A stretch of 64,000 bases of DNA from Chenggangzhangella methanolivorans (GTDB lineage: Bacteria > Pseudomonadota > Alphaproteobacteria > Rhizobiales > Methylopilaceae), in contig NZ_CP081869.1 of assembly GCF_019797865.1 (NCBI RefSeq), positions 930,001 to 994,000 on the forward strand. Reading direction: 5' to 3'. Shown here in pieces: positions 25,210-33,434 of the stretch (the stretch's first letter is position 1; each line of letters begins with the position of its first letter). The position numbers and the translations under genes are program-made. The notes below the pieces were generated by a model, which was not told where the DNA came from, ran no database searches, and saw only the letters and a program-made list of their open reading frames with translations.

Positions 25210-26475
25210 ATGGCTGACGTCCTGCCCCAGGGGGAGACGCCCTTCGTCGGCGGCGCTCCGGACCAGCACTTCACCTCGCAGATCGCGCAGAAGCGCGCCT
25301 CTGAGGACTTCGTCAACGCGACCTTCACCGGCTGGCGCCGCGAGAACGGCCGCGTCGGCGTGCGCAACCACGTCGTGATCCTGCCGCTCGACGACCTGTC
25401 GAACGCCGCCTGCGAGGCGGTGGCGAACAACATCAAGGGCGTGATGGCCCTGCCCCACGCCTATGGGCGGCTGCAGTTCGGCGAGGATCTCGAGATCCAC
25501 TTTCGCACGCTGATCGGCGTCGGCTCGAACCCGAACGTCGCGGCGGTCGTGGTCATCGGCATCGAGGAGCAGTGGACCAAGCGCGTCGTCGACGGCATCG
25601 CCAAGACCGGCAAGCCGGTCGTCGGCTTCGGCATCGAGCAGCATGGCGACATCGCCACCATCGCCCGCGCGAGCTATGTGGCGAAGAAATACGTGCAGTG
25701 GGCGACCGAGCTTCCGAAGGAAGAATGCCCCATCACCGACCTCTGGATCTCGACCAAATGCGGCGAGTCCGACACGACGACCGGCCTCTCCTCCTGCCCG
25801 ACCGTCGGCAACATGTACGACAAGCTGATCCCGCACGGGATCTACGGCGTGTTCGGCGAAACCTCCGAGATCACCGGAGCCGAGCATCTCTGCAAGGAGC
25901 GCGCGGCGTCTCCGAGATCTCCGAGAAGTGGTTCCGTATGTGGAAGTCCTACAGGACGACGTCATCGAGGCCCACAAGACCGACGACCTCTCGGACAGCC
26001 AGCCGACCAAGGGCAACATCGAGGGCGGGCTCACCACCATCGAGGAGAAGGCGCTCGGGAATCTCGAGAAGATCGGCCACGAGTGCAGATACATCGACGC
26101 CCTGCAGCCGGCTGAAGCCCCGGCCAAGGGCCCAGGCCTCTACTTCATGGACACGAGCTCGGCGGCCGCCGAATGCGTGACCCTGATGGCGGCGGCGGGC
26201 TACGTGGTCCACACCTTCCCGACGGCCAGGGCAACGTGATCGGCAACCCGATCGTCCCGGTGATCAAGATCACGGGCAACCCGCGAACCGTGCGCACCAT
26301 GGGCGAGCATGTCGACGTCGACGTCTCCGGCGTGCTGCGTCGCGAGATGACGATCCCGGAGGCCGGCGACGCGCTGATCGACATGATCATCCGCACCGCC
26401 AACGGCCGCCTCACCGCCGCGGAGGCGCTCGGTCACCGCGAGTTCGTGATGACGAAGCTGTACCGCAGCGCGTAG
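25210..26475 (+). CDS. suyB: Sulfolactate sulfo-lyase large subunit (UxaA family, frameshifted)
   Basis: About 421 residues when three breaks are bridged. N-terminal part: [57 protein letters not shown] and [10 protein letters not shown]. The frame then moves near 25,905 (to [14 protein letters not shown]), near 25,950 (to [23 protein letters not shown]) and near 26,222 (to [19 protein letters not shown]). The blocks match SuyB-type proteins, which with SuyA cleave (R)-3-sulfolactate to pyruvate and sulfite in the cytoplasm using iron. All the pieces are collinear, so I read one gene with sequence errors rather than a pseudogene. Confidence 0.7.
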
Positions 26476-26650
26476 AGCGCGCTTCTCCCTCCTCGCGCCG
26501 AAGGCGTGGGGAGGGTGGCGCGTCGCCGTCAGGCGACGTGACGGGTGGGGTCTTGGGCGTAGAGCGCAGTCCTGAGTTCTTCGCCATGCCCTGAAACGCA
26601 CCCCACCCTTACCCTCCCCTGTCCCAGGGGAGGGATGCGTTTGACGTTTC
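26476..26650. repeat. Dispersed palindromic repeat between suyB and slcC
   Basis: The intergenic stretch contains GGGGAGGGTGG and a perfect 10-bp hairpin, CCCTCCCCTG at 26,612-26,621 with CAGGGGAGGG at 26,625-26,634, flanked by further C-rich and G-rich blocks such as ACGGGTGGGGTC. It resembles the element in the lipid kinase gene. As RNA it could slow or end transcription between suyB and slcC. Confidence 0.5.
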
Positions 26651-26663
26651 CGCAGAGGTCCCC

Positions 26664-27596
26664 TTGCCCAAGATCGTCATCAGCGAATTCATCGACGAAG
26701 CCGCGATCGCGGAGCATCTCGGCGCTTTCGAAGTCGTCTATGACCCCGACCTCGTCGACCAGCCGGAACGCCTCGCGAAAGAAGCCGGGAACGCCGACGC
26801 GCTGATCGTGCGCAACCGCACGCAGGTGCGCGGGGCCCTGCTCGAGGGAGCGACGAAGCTGATCTGCGTCGGGCGGCTGGGCGTCGGGCTCGACAACATC
26901 GACGTCGACGCCTGCAAGGCCCGGAACGTCGACGTCTTCCCCGCAACCGGCGCCAACGACGTCTCGGTCGCCGAATACGTCATCGGGACCGCGATGGTCC
27001 TGCTGCGCGGCGCGTACGTCTCGACGCCCGAGATGGCGCAAGGCGCCTGGCCGCGCAACGCGCTGTCGGCGGGCCGCGAGATCTCCGGAAAGCGCCTCGG
27101 ACTTGTGGGCTACGGCTCGATCGCCCGGGAGACCGCTCGCCGGGCGATCGCGCTCGGAATGAGCGTCGTCGGCCACGACCCTTATGTGCCGGCCGACTCC
27201 CCCGCATGGGGCCAGACCATCCCGATGTCGCTTCCCGAACTTCTCAAGACCTCCGACGTGGTCTCTCTGCACGTGCCCTTGACCGACGGCACCCGCGGCC
27301 TCATCGGCGCCGGAGCGCTCGCGTCGATGAAGCGGGACGCGATCCTGATCAACGCCGCGCGCGGCGGCGTCGTGGACGAAGCGGCGGTCGCGAGCGCGCT
27401 CAAGGAGAGGCGTCTCGGGGGCGCGGCGCTCGACGTGTTCGACGCCGAGCCGCTCAGGGGCGCGGCGGCGGAGATCTTCGCCGGGGTCCCGAACCTCATC
27501 CTCACCCCCCATGTGGCGGGCGTCACGGCGGAATCGAACGTGCGCGTCTCGGGCGTCACGGCGGCGTCGGTCGCCAAGCGCCTGACGGGAGCCTGA
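26664..27596 (+). CDS. slcC: (S)-Sulfolactate dehydrogenase-like D-2-hydroxyacid dehydrogenase
   Basis: 310 residues from a TTG start. The NAD-binding motif GLVGYGSIARETARRA lies near 145, and the catalytic residues are in INAARGGVVDE (Arg), FDAEPL (Glu) and LTPHVAGVT (His). N-terminal blocks IVRNRTQVRGALLEGATKL and GRLGVGLDNIDVDAC match SlcC of Chromohalobacter-type sulfolactate degraders as I remember them. SlcC oxidises (S)-3-sulfolactate to 3-sulfopyruvate with NAD. The gene ends 6 nt before comC. If the sulfolactate reading is wrong, it is still a phosphoglycerate-dehydrogenase-like enzyme. Confidence 0.72.
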   Translation: MPKIVISEFIDEAAIAEHLGAFEVVYDPDLVDQPERLAKEAGNADALIVRNRTQVRGALLEGATKLICVGRLGVGLDNIDVDACKARNVDVFPATGANDVSVAEYVIGTAMVLLRGAYVSTPEMAQGAWPRNALSAGREISGKRLGLVGYGSIARETARRAIALGMSVVGHDPYVPADSPAWGQTIPMSLPELLKTSDVVSLHVPLTDGTRGLIGAGALASMKRDAILINAARGGVVDEAAVASALKERRLGGAALDVFDAEPLRGAAAEIFAGVPNLILTPHVAGVTAESNVRVSGVTAASVAKRLTGA

Positions 27597-27602
27597 GCCG
27601 CG

Positions 27603-28604
27603 ATGCCGAAGCTGACGCTCGCCGAAGCCCGCAGTCTTGTCGCCGCCGCTATGGAGCGTAACGGGGCGGCGCCCGCGAACGCCGCCAGCGTCGCGCGCGC
27701 CCTCGTCGGGGCCGAGGCCGACGGGCTGAAGGGCCACGGCCTGTCGCGCGTGGCGACCTACGCCGCGCAGCTCCGCGCGAGGAAGGTCGACGGCGAGGCG
27801 ACGCCCGTCGTCACGCGGCCGCGCCCAAGCGTCGTCGCGATCGACGCCGCCCATGGCTTCGCCTATCCGGCGCTCGACGCGGCCGTCGCGGCGCTCCCCC
27901 CCACAGCGCGCGAAACCGGGCTCGCCGCCGCCTCCATCCGCCGCTCCCATCATTGCGGCGCGGCCGGCCAGCCGGTGGAAGCGCTCGCCGAAGCCGGGCT
28001 CGTCGCGATGCTGTTCGCCAACACGCCGGCAGCCATGGCGCCGCATGGCGGGCGCGCCGCCGTGTTCGGCACCAATCCCATCGCCTTCGCCTGCCCCCTG
28101 CCCGGCCGCGCGCCGCTCGTGGTGGATCTCTCGCTCTCCAAGGTCGCGCGCGGAAACGTGCTGGCGGCCAAGCAGCGCGGCGAAGCGATACCGGACGACT
28201 GGGCGCTCGACGCCGAGGGTCGCCCCACCACCGATCCGGCCGCCGCGCTTTCCGGCACCATGGCCCCGCTCGGCGGCGCGAAGGGGGTGGCGCTCGCGCT
28301 GATGGTCGAGCTTCTGGCGGCCGGCCTGACCGGCTCGCTGTTCGCGGCCGAGGCCTCGAGCTTCCTCGACGACGAGGGCGGACCTCCCGGCGTCGGCCAG
28401 CTGATCCTCGCCTTCGACCCCGCCGCCTTCTCGTCGAGCGCGCCGGAGCGCTTCGCCGTCCTCGCCGGGGCGATCGAGGCCCAGGAGGGCGCGAGGCTGC
28501 CCGGAGCGCGCCGCCTTGCGTTGCGCGCCAAGGCCCAAACGGAGGGGCTCGACGTCTCCGAGAGCGTCCTCGCCGACCTGACGGCGCAGGCCCGGGCGGC
28601 CTGA
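27603..28604 (+). CDS. comC: (R)-Sulfolactate dehydrogenase-like Ldh2-family oxidoreductase
   Basis: 333 residues, the size of the malate/L-lactate/ureidoglycolate dehydrogenase family. Visible blocks are GHGLSRVATYAAQLRARKVDG, the catalytic histidine in RRSHHCGAAGQPVEALAEAGL, and PHGGRAAVFGTNPIAFACP for NAD binding. In sulfolactate users ComC reduces sulfopyruvate to (R)-sulfolactate, the form cleaved by SuyAB; together SlcC and ComC act as a racemase. That role is inferred from the cluster. Confidence 0.72.
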   Translation: MPKLTLAEARSLVAAAMERNGAAPANAASVARALVGAEADGLKGHGLSRVATYAAQLRARKVDGEATPVVTRPRPSVVAIDAAHGFAYPALDAAVAALPPTARETGLAAASIRRSHHCGAAGQPVEALAEAGLVAMLFANTPAAMAPHGGRAAVFGTNPIAFACPLPGRAPLVVDLSLSKVARGNVLAAKQRGEAIPDDWALDAEGRPTTDPAAALSGTMAPLGGAKGVALALMVELLAAGLTGSLFAAEASSFLDDEGGPPGVGQLILAFDPAAFSSSAPERFAVLAGAIEAQEGARLPGARRLALRAKAQTEGLDVSESVLADLTAQARAA

Positions 28605-28736
28605 AGACGCGCATAGCGGGCGCCCTCTCAGATTTATTCGGCGAAGGCGGCGGACGGCGGCGCGCCGACGCGCTATGTCGCTCGGATGGTCGCGGACCGC
28701 CGTCGCGGCCGCACGCCCCGAGGAGACCGCCGCCCG

Positions 28737-29135
28737 ATGATCTTTCCTGCGACCACTGCGGTCTTCGCCGCCTTGCTCGCGCTGGTCTATGCGGGACTCA
28801 GTTTCTGGGTGGTGGCCGGCCGGTTCTCGAGCGACGTGCTCCATGGTGACGGGGGAAACCAGACGCTGCTGAAGCGCATTCGCAGCCACGGCAACTTCAT
28901 CGAATATGTCCCGCTCACGCTGATCCTCATCGGCCTGCTGGAGGCCTCCGGCGCCGGCGGCGGACTGGTGACGACGCTGCTGGTCGTGCTCCTCGTCGCG
29001 CGGATTCTGCATCCGATCGGCATGATCGCGCCGAAGAATTCTCCGCAACAGTTCGCCTGCCGCGGCGGAGGGATCATCGCCACCATTCTGGTGATGACGA
29101 TCGCCGCCGTGACGCTGCTCGCGCGCACGGTCTGA
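28737..29135 (+). CDS. MAPEG-family membrane protein
   Basis: 132 residues from ATG 28,737 behind CGAGGAGA. Four membrane segments with the MAPEG hallmark GNQTLLKRIRSHGNFIEYVPLTLILIGLLE and later ARILHPIGM. Bacterial MAPEG proteins are glutathione-transferase-like or of unknown function, in the inner membrane. It lies 7 nt before the CYTH-CHAD gene; the 130 nt before it show no feature. Confidence 0.88.
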   Translation: MIFPATTAVFAALLALVYAGLSFWVVAGRFSSDVLHGDGGNQTLLKRIRSHGNFIEYVPLTLILIGLLEASGAGGGLVTTLLVVLLVARILHPIGMIAPKNSPQQFACRGGGIIATILVMTIAAVTLLARTV

Positions 29136-29142
29136 CGCTCCC

Positions 29143-30686
29143 ATGGCCGCCAACAAGGAAATCGAGCTCAAGCTCGTCGGCGACGCCTCCGACCTCGACG
29201 CGCTCGAGAGGTCGGCCCGCTGATGGAAGCGGGCCCCGCGCGCACGACGTCGTTGTCCTCGACCTATTTCGACGCCCCTGACCTGCGGCTGCACAAAGCC
29301 GGGGTCGCGCTCAGAATTCGCGAGATCGACGGAGGCCGGCGCCTCCAGACCGTGAAGACGCGCGGCGACGGCCTGTTCGCGCGCGGAGAATGGGAATCGG
29401 CGGTCGAACGCCGGGAGCCGGACCTCAACAGCCTGAAGGGCACGCCCGCAGCTGGCCTGTTCTCGGCGGACGAGCCCTTCGACGCGCTGTTCACGGTGGC
29501 GGTCGAGCGCACGGTCCGACAGGTGACGCGCGGCCGCTCGCGTATCGAGATTGCGATCGACCGCGGCCGGATCTTCAAGTCGGCGGATCCGGTTTCGGCG
29601 ATCGCCGTCGGCGAGGTGGAGCTCGAGCTTCTCGCCGGCGCGCCGCAGGACCTGTTCGCGCTCGCCGCCGACATCATGGCCGCCGCTCCCTTGCGGCTCG
29701 GCGTCGCGAGCAAGAGCGCGCGCGGCCACGCCTTGCTGGAAGGGCGGCTCAACGACGTCGCCAATGCCCAGCCGGTGCCGTTCGGCGACGAGCCGAGCGC
29801 CGCCGACGCGTTCCGCGCGATCGCGAACGCCTGTCTCGTGCAGTTGCGGATGAACGAGGACGTGATGCTGGCGCGGCGCGATTCGGACGCCCTCCACCAG
29901 ACGCGCGTCGCGATCCGCCGGCTGCGCTCCGCCTTCTCGCTGTTCGGCCCGCTGCTCCGGCACGCCCGCACGGACGAGCTGAAGGCGGAGTTGAAGCGAT
30001 TGTCCGAACCGCTTGGTCCGGCCCGCGATCTCGACGTATTCCTCGCCGAGACGCTGGCGGACGAGCGCGAGCGACGGCCGGATGAATCCGGGCTGCTCAA
30101 CCTCGAAAAGCAGCTTCAGACCCAGAAGGCGAAGGCCTATGACGGGGCGCTCGCGACGCTGCGGTCCGACGAGTGGCGCAGGCTCGTGGTCGAACTCGCT
30201 GGCTGGATCAATGTCGGCGCCTGGCTGCGCTCGCGCGATGAGCAGATCGCCAGGCAGATCGCGGGTCCGGCGCGGGACTTCGCCGCCACGGTGCTCGAGA
30301 AGCGCTACCGGCAGGTCCGCCGCAAGAGCCGGCGCATCACCAAGATCACCGACGAGAAACGCCACGACGCGCGCATCTCGGCCAAAAAACTGCGCTACGG
30401 ATCGGAATTCTTCGCCGACCTCTTCGCCGACAAGCCGAAGCGCGAGCGGAAGCGCGTGGTCTTCGTCAAGGCGGTGAAGCGGCTGCAGGGCCGTCTCGGC
30501 GCGCTCAACGACGTGGCGACCGGACATGAGCTGATGGCGGACGCAGCCCAGACAGGGCGCTCGCGTTCGGCGGCCTTCGCGGCGGGCGTCACGGCCGCCG
30601 ACGGCGACGCGCGCGCCGACGCGCTGCTGAAGGAGGCCAAGGAGACGCGCAAGGCGTTGATGGCGGCCGAGCCGTTCTGGCGGTGA
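29143..30686 (+). CDS. CYTH and CHAD domain protein, inorganic triphosphatase-like (frameshifted)
   Basis: About 515 residues. The true start is ATG 29,143, MAANKEIELKLVGD, which supplies the E-x-E-x-K metal/phosphate motif of CYTH triphosphate tunnel enzymes; one base is missing near 29,215 and the frame resumes at LMEAGPARTTSLSSTYFD. CYTH covers about 1-200. A CHAD domain follows from about 225 with conserved histidines and basic helices: LHQTRVAIRRLRSAFSLF, LGPARDLDVFL, RHDARISAKKLRYGSEFF. CHAD helical bundles bind polyphosphate. Likely a cytoplasmic triphosphatase linked to polyphosphate granules. Confidence 0.85.
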
Positions 30687-30699
30687 GCCGCCCGCGCCG

Positions 30700-31374
30700 T
30701 CAGTCTTTCTCGTACATGATGATCGACAGATAGGTCATCGGCTTCTTCAGCAGGCGCTCCGGCCCATGCGGCGCGCCCGAGTCGAACAGCAGCGTGTCGC
30801 CGGGCTTCAGGTGATAGCTGTTGCCGCCATGGGCGTAGACCACCTCGCCGGTGAGCATGTGGATGAGTTCCGTCCCCTCGTGCTGGAAGGCGGTGAAGGG
30901 GGCGGCGTCCTCGGTCAGGGTGATGAGATAGGGCTCGCAGGCCACCGGCCCGCCAAGCATGTGGCCGAGCAGCTCGTAGTGGTGCCCGACCTTGGTGCCG
31001 CGCCGCTGGATCACCACGCCCTGCCCGGCCGGCACGTGCGAGCAGTCGCGCCGCTCCTCGAATTCGGAGAACAGCAGGCTGATCGGCACGTTGAGCGCCG
31101 CCGCCAGCGTCTGCAGCGTCGTCAACGAGGGAGAGATCTGGCCGTTCTCGATCTTCGAGAGCATGCCGGTCGACACCGTGGCCGCGCCTGCGAGTTCGGC
31201 GACCGTCAGCCCCATCAGCTTGCGGTGGTGGCGGATCTGGAGGCCGATCGCTTGTTCGAGCGTGCGGCGCTCCTGCGCCGCCGGAGCGCCCGATCCGGTG
31301 ACGTAATCCTCCGCGTCGTCGATCGCCGAAGCGTCGACGGATGCGGCGGCCTCTTGGGAGGATCTTTTTGCCAT
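30700..31374 (-). CDS. XRE-family regulator with C-terminal cupin domain
   Basis: 224 residues from ATG 31,374, with GAGGAG just upstream; the open frame runs 68 codons further but without a better start. HTH_3 domain IRHHRKLMGLTVAELAGAATVSTGMLSKIENGQISPSLTTLQTLAAALNVPISLLF, then a cupin with EGTELIHMLTGEVVYAHGGNSYHLKPGDTLLFDSGAPHGPERL. PuuR-like proteins of this build control amine, amino acid or sulfur compound use. The neighbouring genes do not reveal its target. Confidence 0.87.
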   Translation of the reverse strand: MAKRSSQEAAASVDASAIDDAEDYVTGSGAPAAQERRTLEQAIGLQIRHHRKLMGLTVAELAGAATVSTGMLSKIENGQISPSLTTLQTLAAALNVPISLLFSEFEERRDCSHVPAGQGVVIQRRGTKVGHHYELLGHMLGGPVACEPYLITLTEDAAPFTAFQHEGTELIHMLTGEVVYAHGGNSYHLKPGDTLLFDSGAPHGPERLLKKPMTYLSIIMYEKD

Positions 31375-31546
31375 CGTGCTCCTCGGCGCCTGTCCCGGCG
31401 AACGCCGGGAGAACCGAAGCATAGCCGCCGATGGCGCACGGCGGAACTCACGCGTCGCGGCCCTGCGACGCATTGAGCGCGAAGCAATTGTGGAACCCGG
31501 ATCGGCCTCCATCGTTATCGGATGGCAACTATCGGGGAGACACGGC

Positions 31547-31732
31547 ATGACGGAGCTCAGCGCGGAAGAGCGCGACACGCTGAATCAGCTGGTCGTGCGC
31601 GACGCCTTCGGCGTGTTCGACGGCGAAACCCTGTCAAATCTTCACGCGCGCGGTCTGGTGGCCTTTTCGCTCGACGGGTGGGAGGTGACGCAGCTTGGCC
31701 TGCTCAGCATCGACCAGCGCGTCTACGTCTAG
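31547..31732 (+). CDS. Small hypothetical protein
   Basis: 61 residues from ATG 31,547 behind GGGGAGA. Sequence MTELSAEERDTLNQLVVRD, GVFDGETLSNLHARGLVAFS, GWEVTQLGLLSIDQRVYV has a winged-helix flavour but no family I can name. It diverges from the XRE-cupin gene and is followed by a strong hairpin, both of which favour a real gene. Confidence 0.5.
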   Translation: MTELSAEERDTLNQLVVRDAFGVFDGETLSNLHARGLVAFSLDGWEVTQLGLLSIDQRVYV

Positions 31733-31755
31733 TTTGCAGTCTTCGACGACAGACC

Positions 31756-31792
31756 GAGCGGGCGCGACGCGTGGGGGACGCCGCGCCCGCTC
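31756..31792. terminator. Bidirectional hairpin between convergent genes
   Basis: Perfect 11-bp arms GAGCGGGCGCG (31,756-31,766) and CGCGCCCGCTC (31,782-31,792) around a 15-nt loop, lying between a rightward small gene and the leftward LTXXQ gene. No T-run. Confidence 0.45.
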
Positions 31793-31805
31793 GTGGAGAC
31801 GAGGC

Positions 31806-32462
31806 TTAGCCGGGCTGGGCCGGTCCTCGCTCCATCCCGCTCGAGCCGGGGGACGGCTCGTCGGGGCGTGACGGCGGCGCCTTCGAGCCGCCGAAACCTT
31901 CAGATCCGAAGCCCTTTCGACCGAAACCGTCCGGCCCCATGACGAGCGCGGCGCGTTCGAGCTGTTCAGGCGTCAGCTTCGGTTTGAGCGCCTCGATCGC
32001 GCTCTTCAGCTTTTCCGCGGCGCGGCCGCGCGCGACCGCGTCATCGGCCATCGCCTGCTCCGCGGAGAAAGCCTCCGGAGCGTCGGTCTTGGCCGGCGGC
32101 TTCGGCGGCGCGAGCATCGCCTGCAGCGCGTCGGAATAATCGCGCCACGCGTCGAGCTGGCCGGAGCGGATGCCGATCGCCGTTTCCTGCGCGGCGAGCA
32201 CGGCGGCGAGCGGCGGGCCGAATTTCGGTCCGGGCGGCGGGCCGCCTCGCCAGCCATGCGGCCCCTTTGGACCGAAGGGCTTGGGACCGCGCGGATGAGG
32301 CGGCCTGTCCGGCCAGCCGGCCGCTGGGTCGAAATCGGCTCGGGCCAGCACGGTCACGGCCCTGTCCTGATCCTTCGTCGCCGTCGCCGGGGCCGCCCAG
32401 GCGAGCGAGCCCGCGACCATGGCCCCAAGGCCAAGCGCGAAGGCGAGGTGGAACGCTTTCAT
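31806..32462 (-). CDS. Periplasmic LTXXQ/Spy-CpxP-like protein
   Basis: 218 residues from ATG 32,462, with GGGAGACG upstream. Signal peptide (MKAFHLAFALGLGAMVAGSLAWA), a Pro/Gly-rich stretch, then a helical part with PLAAVLAAQETAIGIRSGQLDAWRDYSDALQAML and the LTXXQ motif in LKPKLTPEQLERAALVM. The tail is Gly/Pro/Ser-rich. Spy/CpxP proteins are periplasmic chaperones or inhibitors of a sensor kinase. It diverges from a response regulator-kinase pair, the CpxP-CpxAR arrangement. Confidence 0.8.
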   Translation of the reverse strand: MKAFHLAFALGLGAMVAGSLAWAAPATATKDQDRAVTVLARADFDPAAGWPDRPPHPRGPKPFGPKGPHGWRGGPPPGPKFGPPLAAVLAAQETAIGIRSGQLDAWRDYSDALQAMLAPPKPPAKTDAPEAFSAEQAMADDAVARGRAAEKLKSAIEALKPKLTPEQLERAALVMGPDGFGRKGFGSEGFGGSKAPPSRPDEPSPGSSGMERGPAQPG

Positions 32463-32534
32463 GGGCGTCTCCCTGTGGTTTCGTCGGGAGCCACCATGGA
32501 GGCCAGGCGTTGCGCGCTTACGTCCGGGCGGTGT

Positions 32535-32599
32535 GGAAACGTTTCCGGCAGGGCGATTTTCGTTTCCGAACGTTGCGGAGACCACAGGCGAGACGTTCG
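32535..32599. promoter_or_regulatory. Candidate response-regulator binding sites
   Basis: The palindrome GGAAACGTTTCC (32,535-32,546), the direct repeat CGTTTCCG (32,540 and 32,561, 21 bp apart), CGAACGTT (32,568-32,575) and its near inverse GACGTTCG (32,592-32,599) crowd into 65 bp between the divergent LTXXQ and regulator genes. The 11-mer CCGAACGTTGC recurs before the EF-hand gene. Confidence 0.4.
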
Positions 32600-32708
32600 G
32601 CAACGCGGACGGTTTCGCCCGGCGAGCGGCGATCGGCTAAAAAGCGCCTCGCGCCGGCAGGTCGTTCTCGACGAGGGCCGACGCGTCTCGGCGAAAGACA
32701 GGACCGAC

Positions 32709-33434
32709 GTGAACGCTTCTCCCCACATCCTCGTGGTCGACGACGACGAGGAGATCCGCAAGCTTCTCGGGCGCTATCTCCAGACCCAGGGCCTGAGGGT
32801 CTCGCTCGCCGCGAGCCTGAAGGAGCTGAAGGAAAAGCTGCACCGCGGCAGGCCCGATCTCGTCGTGCTCGACGTGATGCTGCCGGACGGCTCGGGCGTC
32901 GACTTCTGCCGCGACCTCCGGACGACGTCTGGCGTGCCCGTCATCCTCCTGACGGCGCTGAAAGAGGACGTCGACCGCATCATCGGGCTCGAGATCGGCG
33001 CCGACGACTATGTCGGAAAGCCGTTCAACCCGCGCGAACTGGTGGCGCGCATCCGCGCCGTGCTGCGCCGGACCGGCGAGCAGCGCGAGACGCCGCCCGC
33101 CTCGGGCCGACGCCATCGCTTCTCAGGCTTCACGGCCGACGCCGACTCGCGCCGGGTGGTCGACGAGACCGGCGCTGAGGTGCCGCTGACCGCCGGCGAG
33201 TTCGACCTGCTGATGGCGTTTCTCGAACGCCCGGGCCGCGTGCTGTCGCGCGAGCAGCTGCTCGACATCACGCAGGGGCGCAGCCTGGGACCGTTCGACA
33301 GATCGATCGACGTGCTCGTGAGCCGGGTGCGACGCAAACTCGGCGACCAGGGCGCGTTCCAGATCCTCAAGACGCTGCGGAACGGCGGCTATCAGATGAC
33401 CGCCCGGGTGGAGACGGAGGCGGCGCCCGAATGA
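32709..33434 (+). CDS. OmpR-family response regulator (CpxR-like context)
   Basis: 241 residues from GTG 32,709, chosen because the receiver fold starts at once (ASPHILVVDDDEEI) and AGGA lies 5-8 nt upstream; the frame is open much further up. Phosphorylated Asp55 in VVLDVMLPDGSG, Lys104 in VGKPF. The winged-helix domain has VPLTAGEFDLLMAFLERPGRVLSREQLLD and RSIDVLVSRVRRKLGD, then ILKTLRNGGYQM. Its stop overlaps the kinase start by 4 nt. Confidence 0.9.
   Translation: MNASPHILVVDDDEEIRKLLGRYLQTQGLRVSLAASLKELKEKLHRGRPDLVVLDVMLPDGSGVDFCRDLRTTSGVPVILLTALKEDVDRIIGLEIGADDYVGKPFNPRELVARIRAVLRRTGEQRETPPASGRRHRFSGFTADADSRRVVDETGAEVPLTAGEFDLLMAFLERPGRVLSREQLLDITQGRSLGPFDRSIDVLVSRVRRKLGDQGAFQILKTLRNGGYQMTARVETEAAPE

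Noticed and set aside
25210-26475. suyB as a decayed pseudogene
   Set aside because: Three breaks in one gene would suggest decay, but all segments are collinear, well conserved and the density of breaks matches the rest of the window, including essential genes.
26529-30527. A 1,332-codon open frame on the minus strand
   Set aside because: It lies antisense to slcC, comC, the MAPEG gene and the CYTH-CHAD gene, all with clear family motifs. Its Arg/Asp/His/Glu-rich composition is what GC-rich codon bias produces on the opposite strand.
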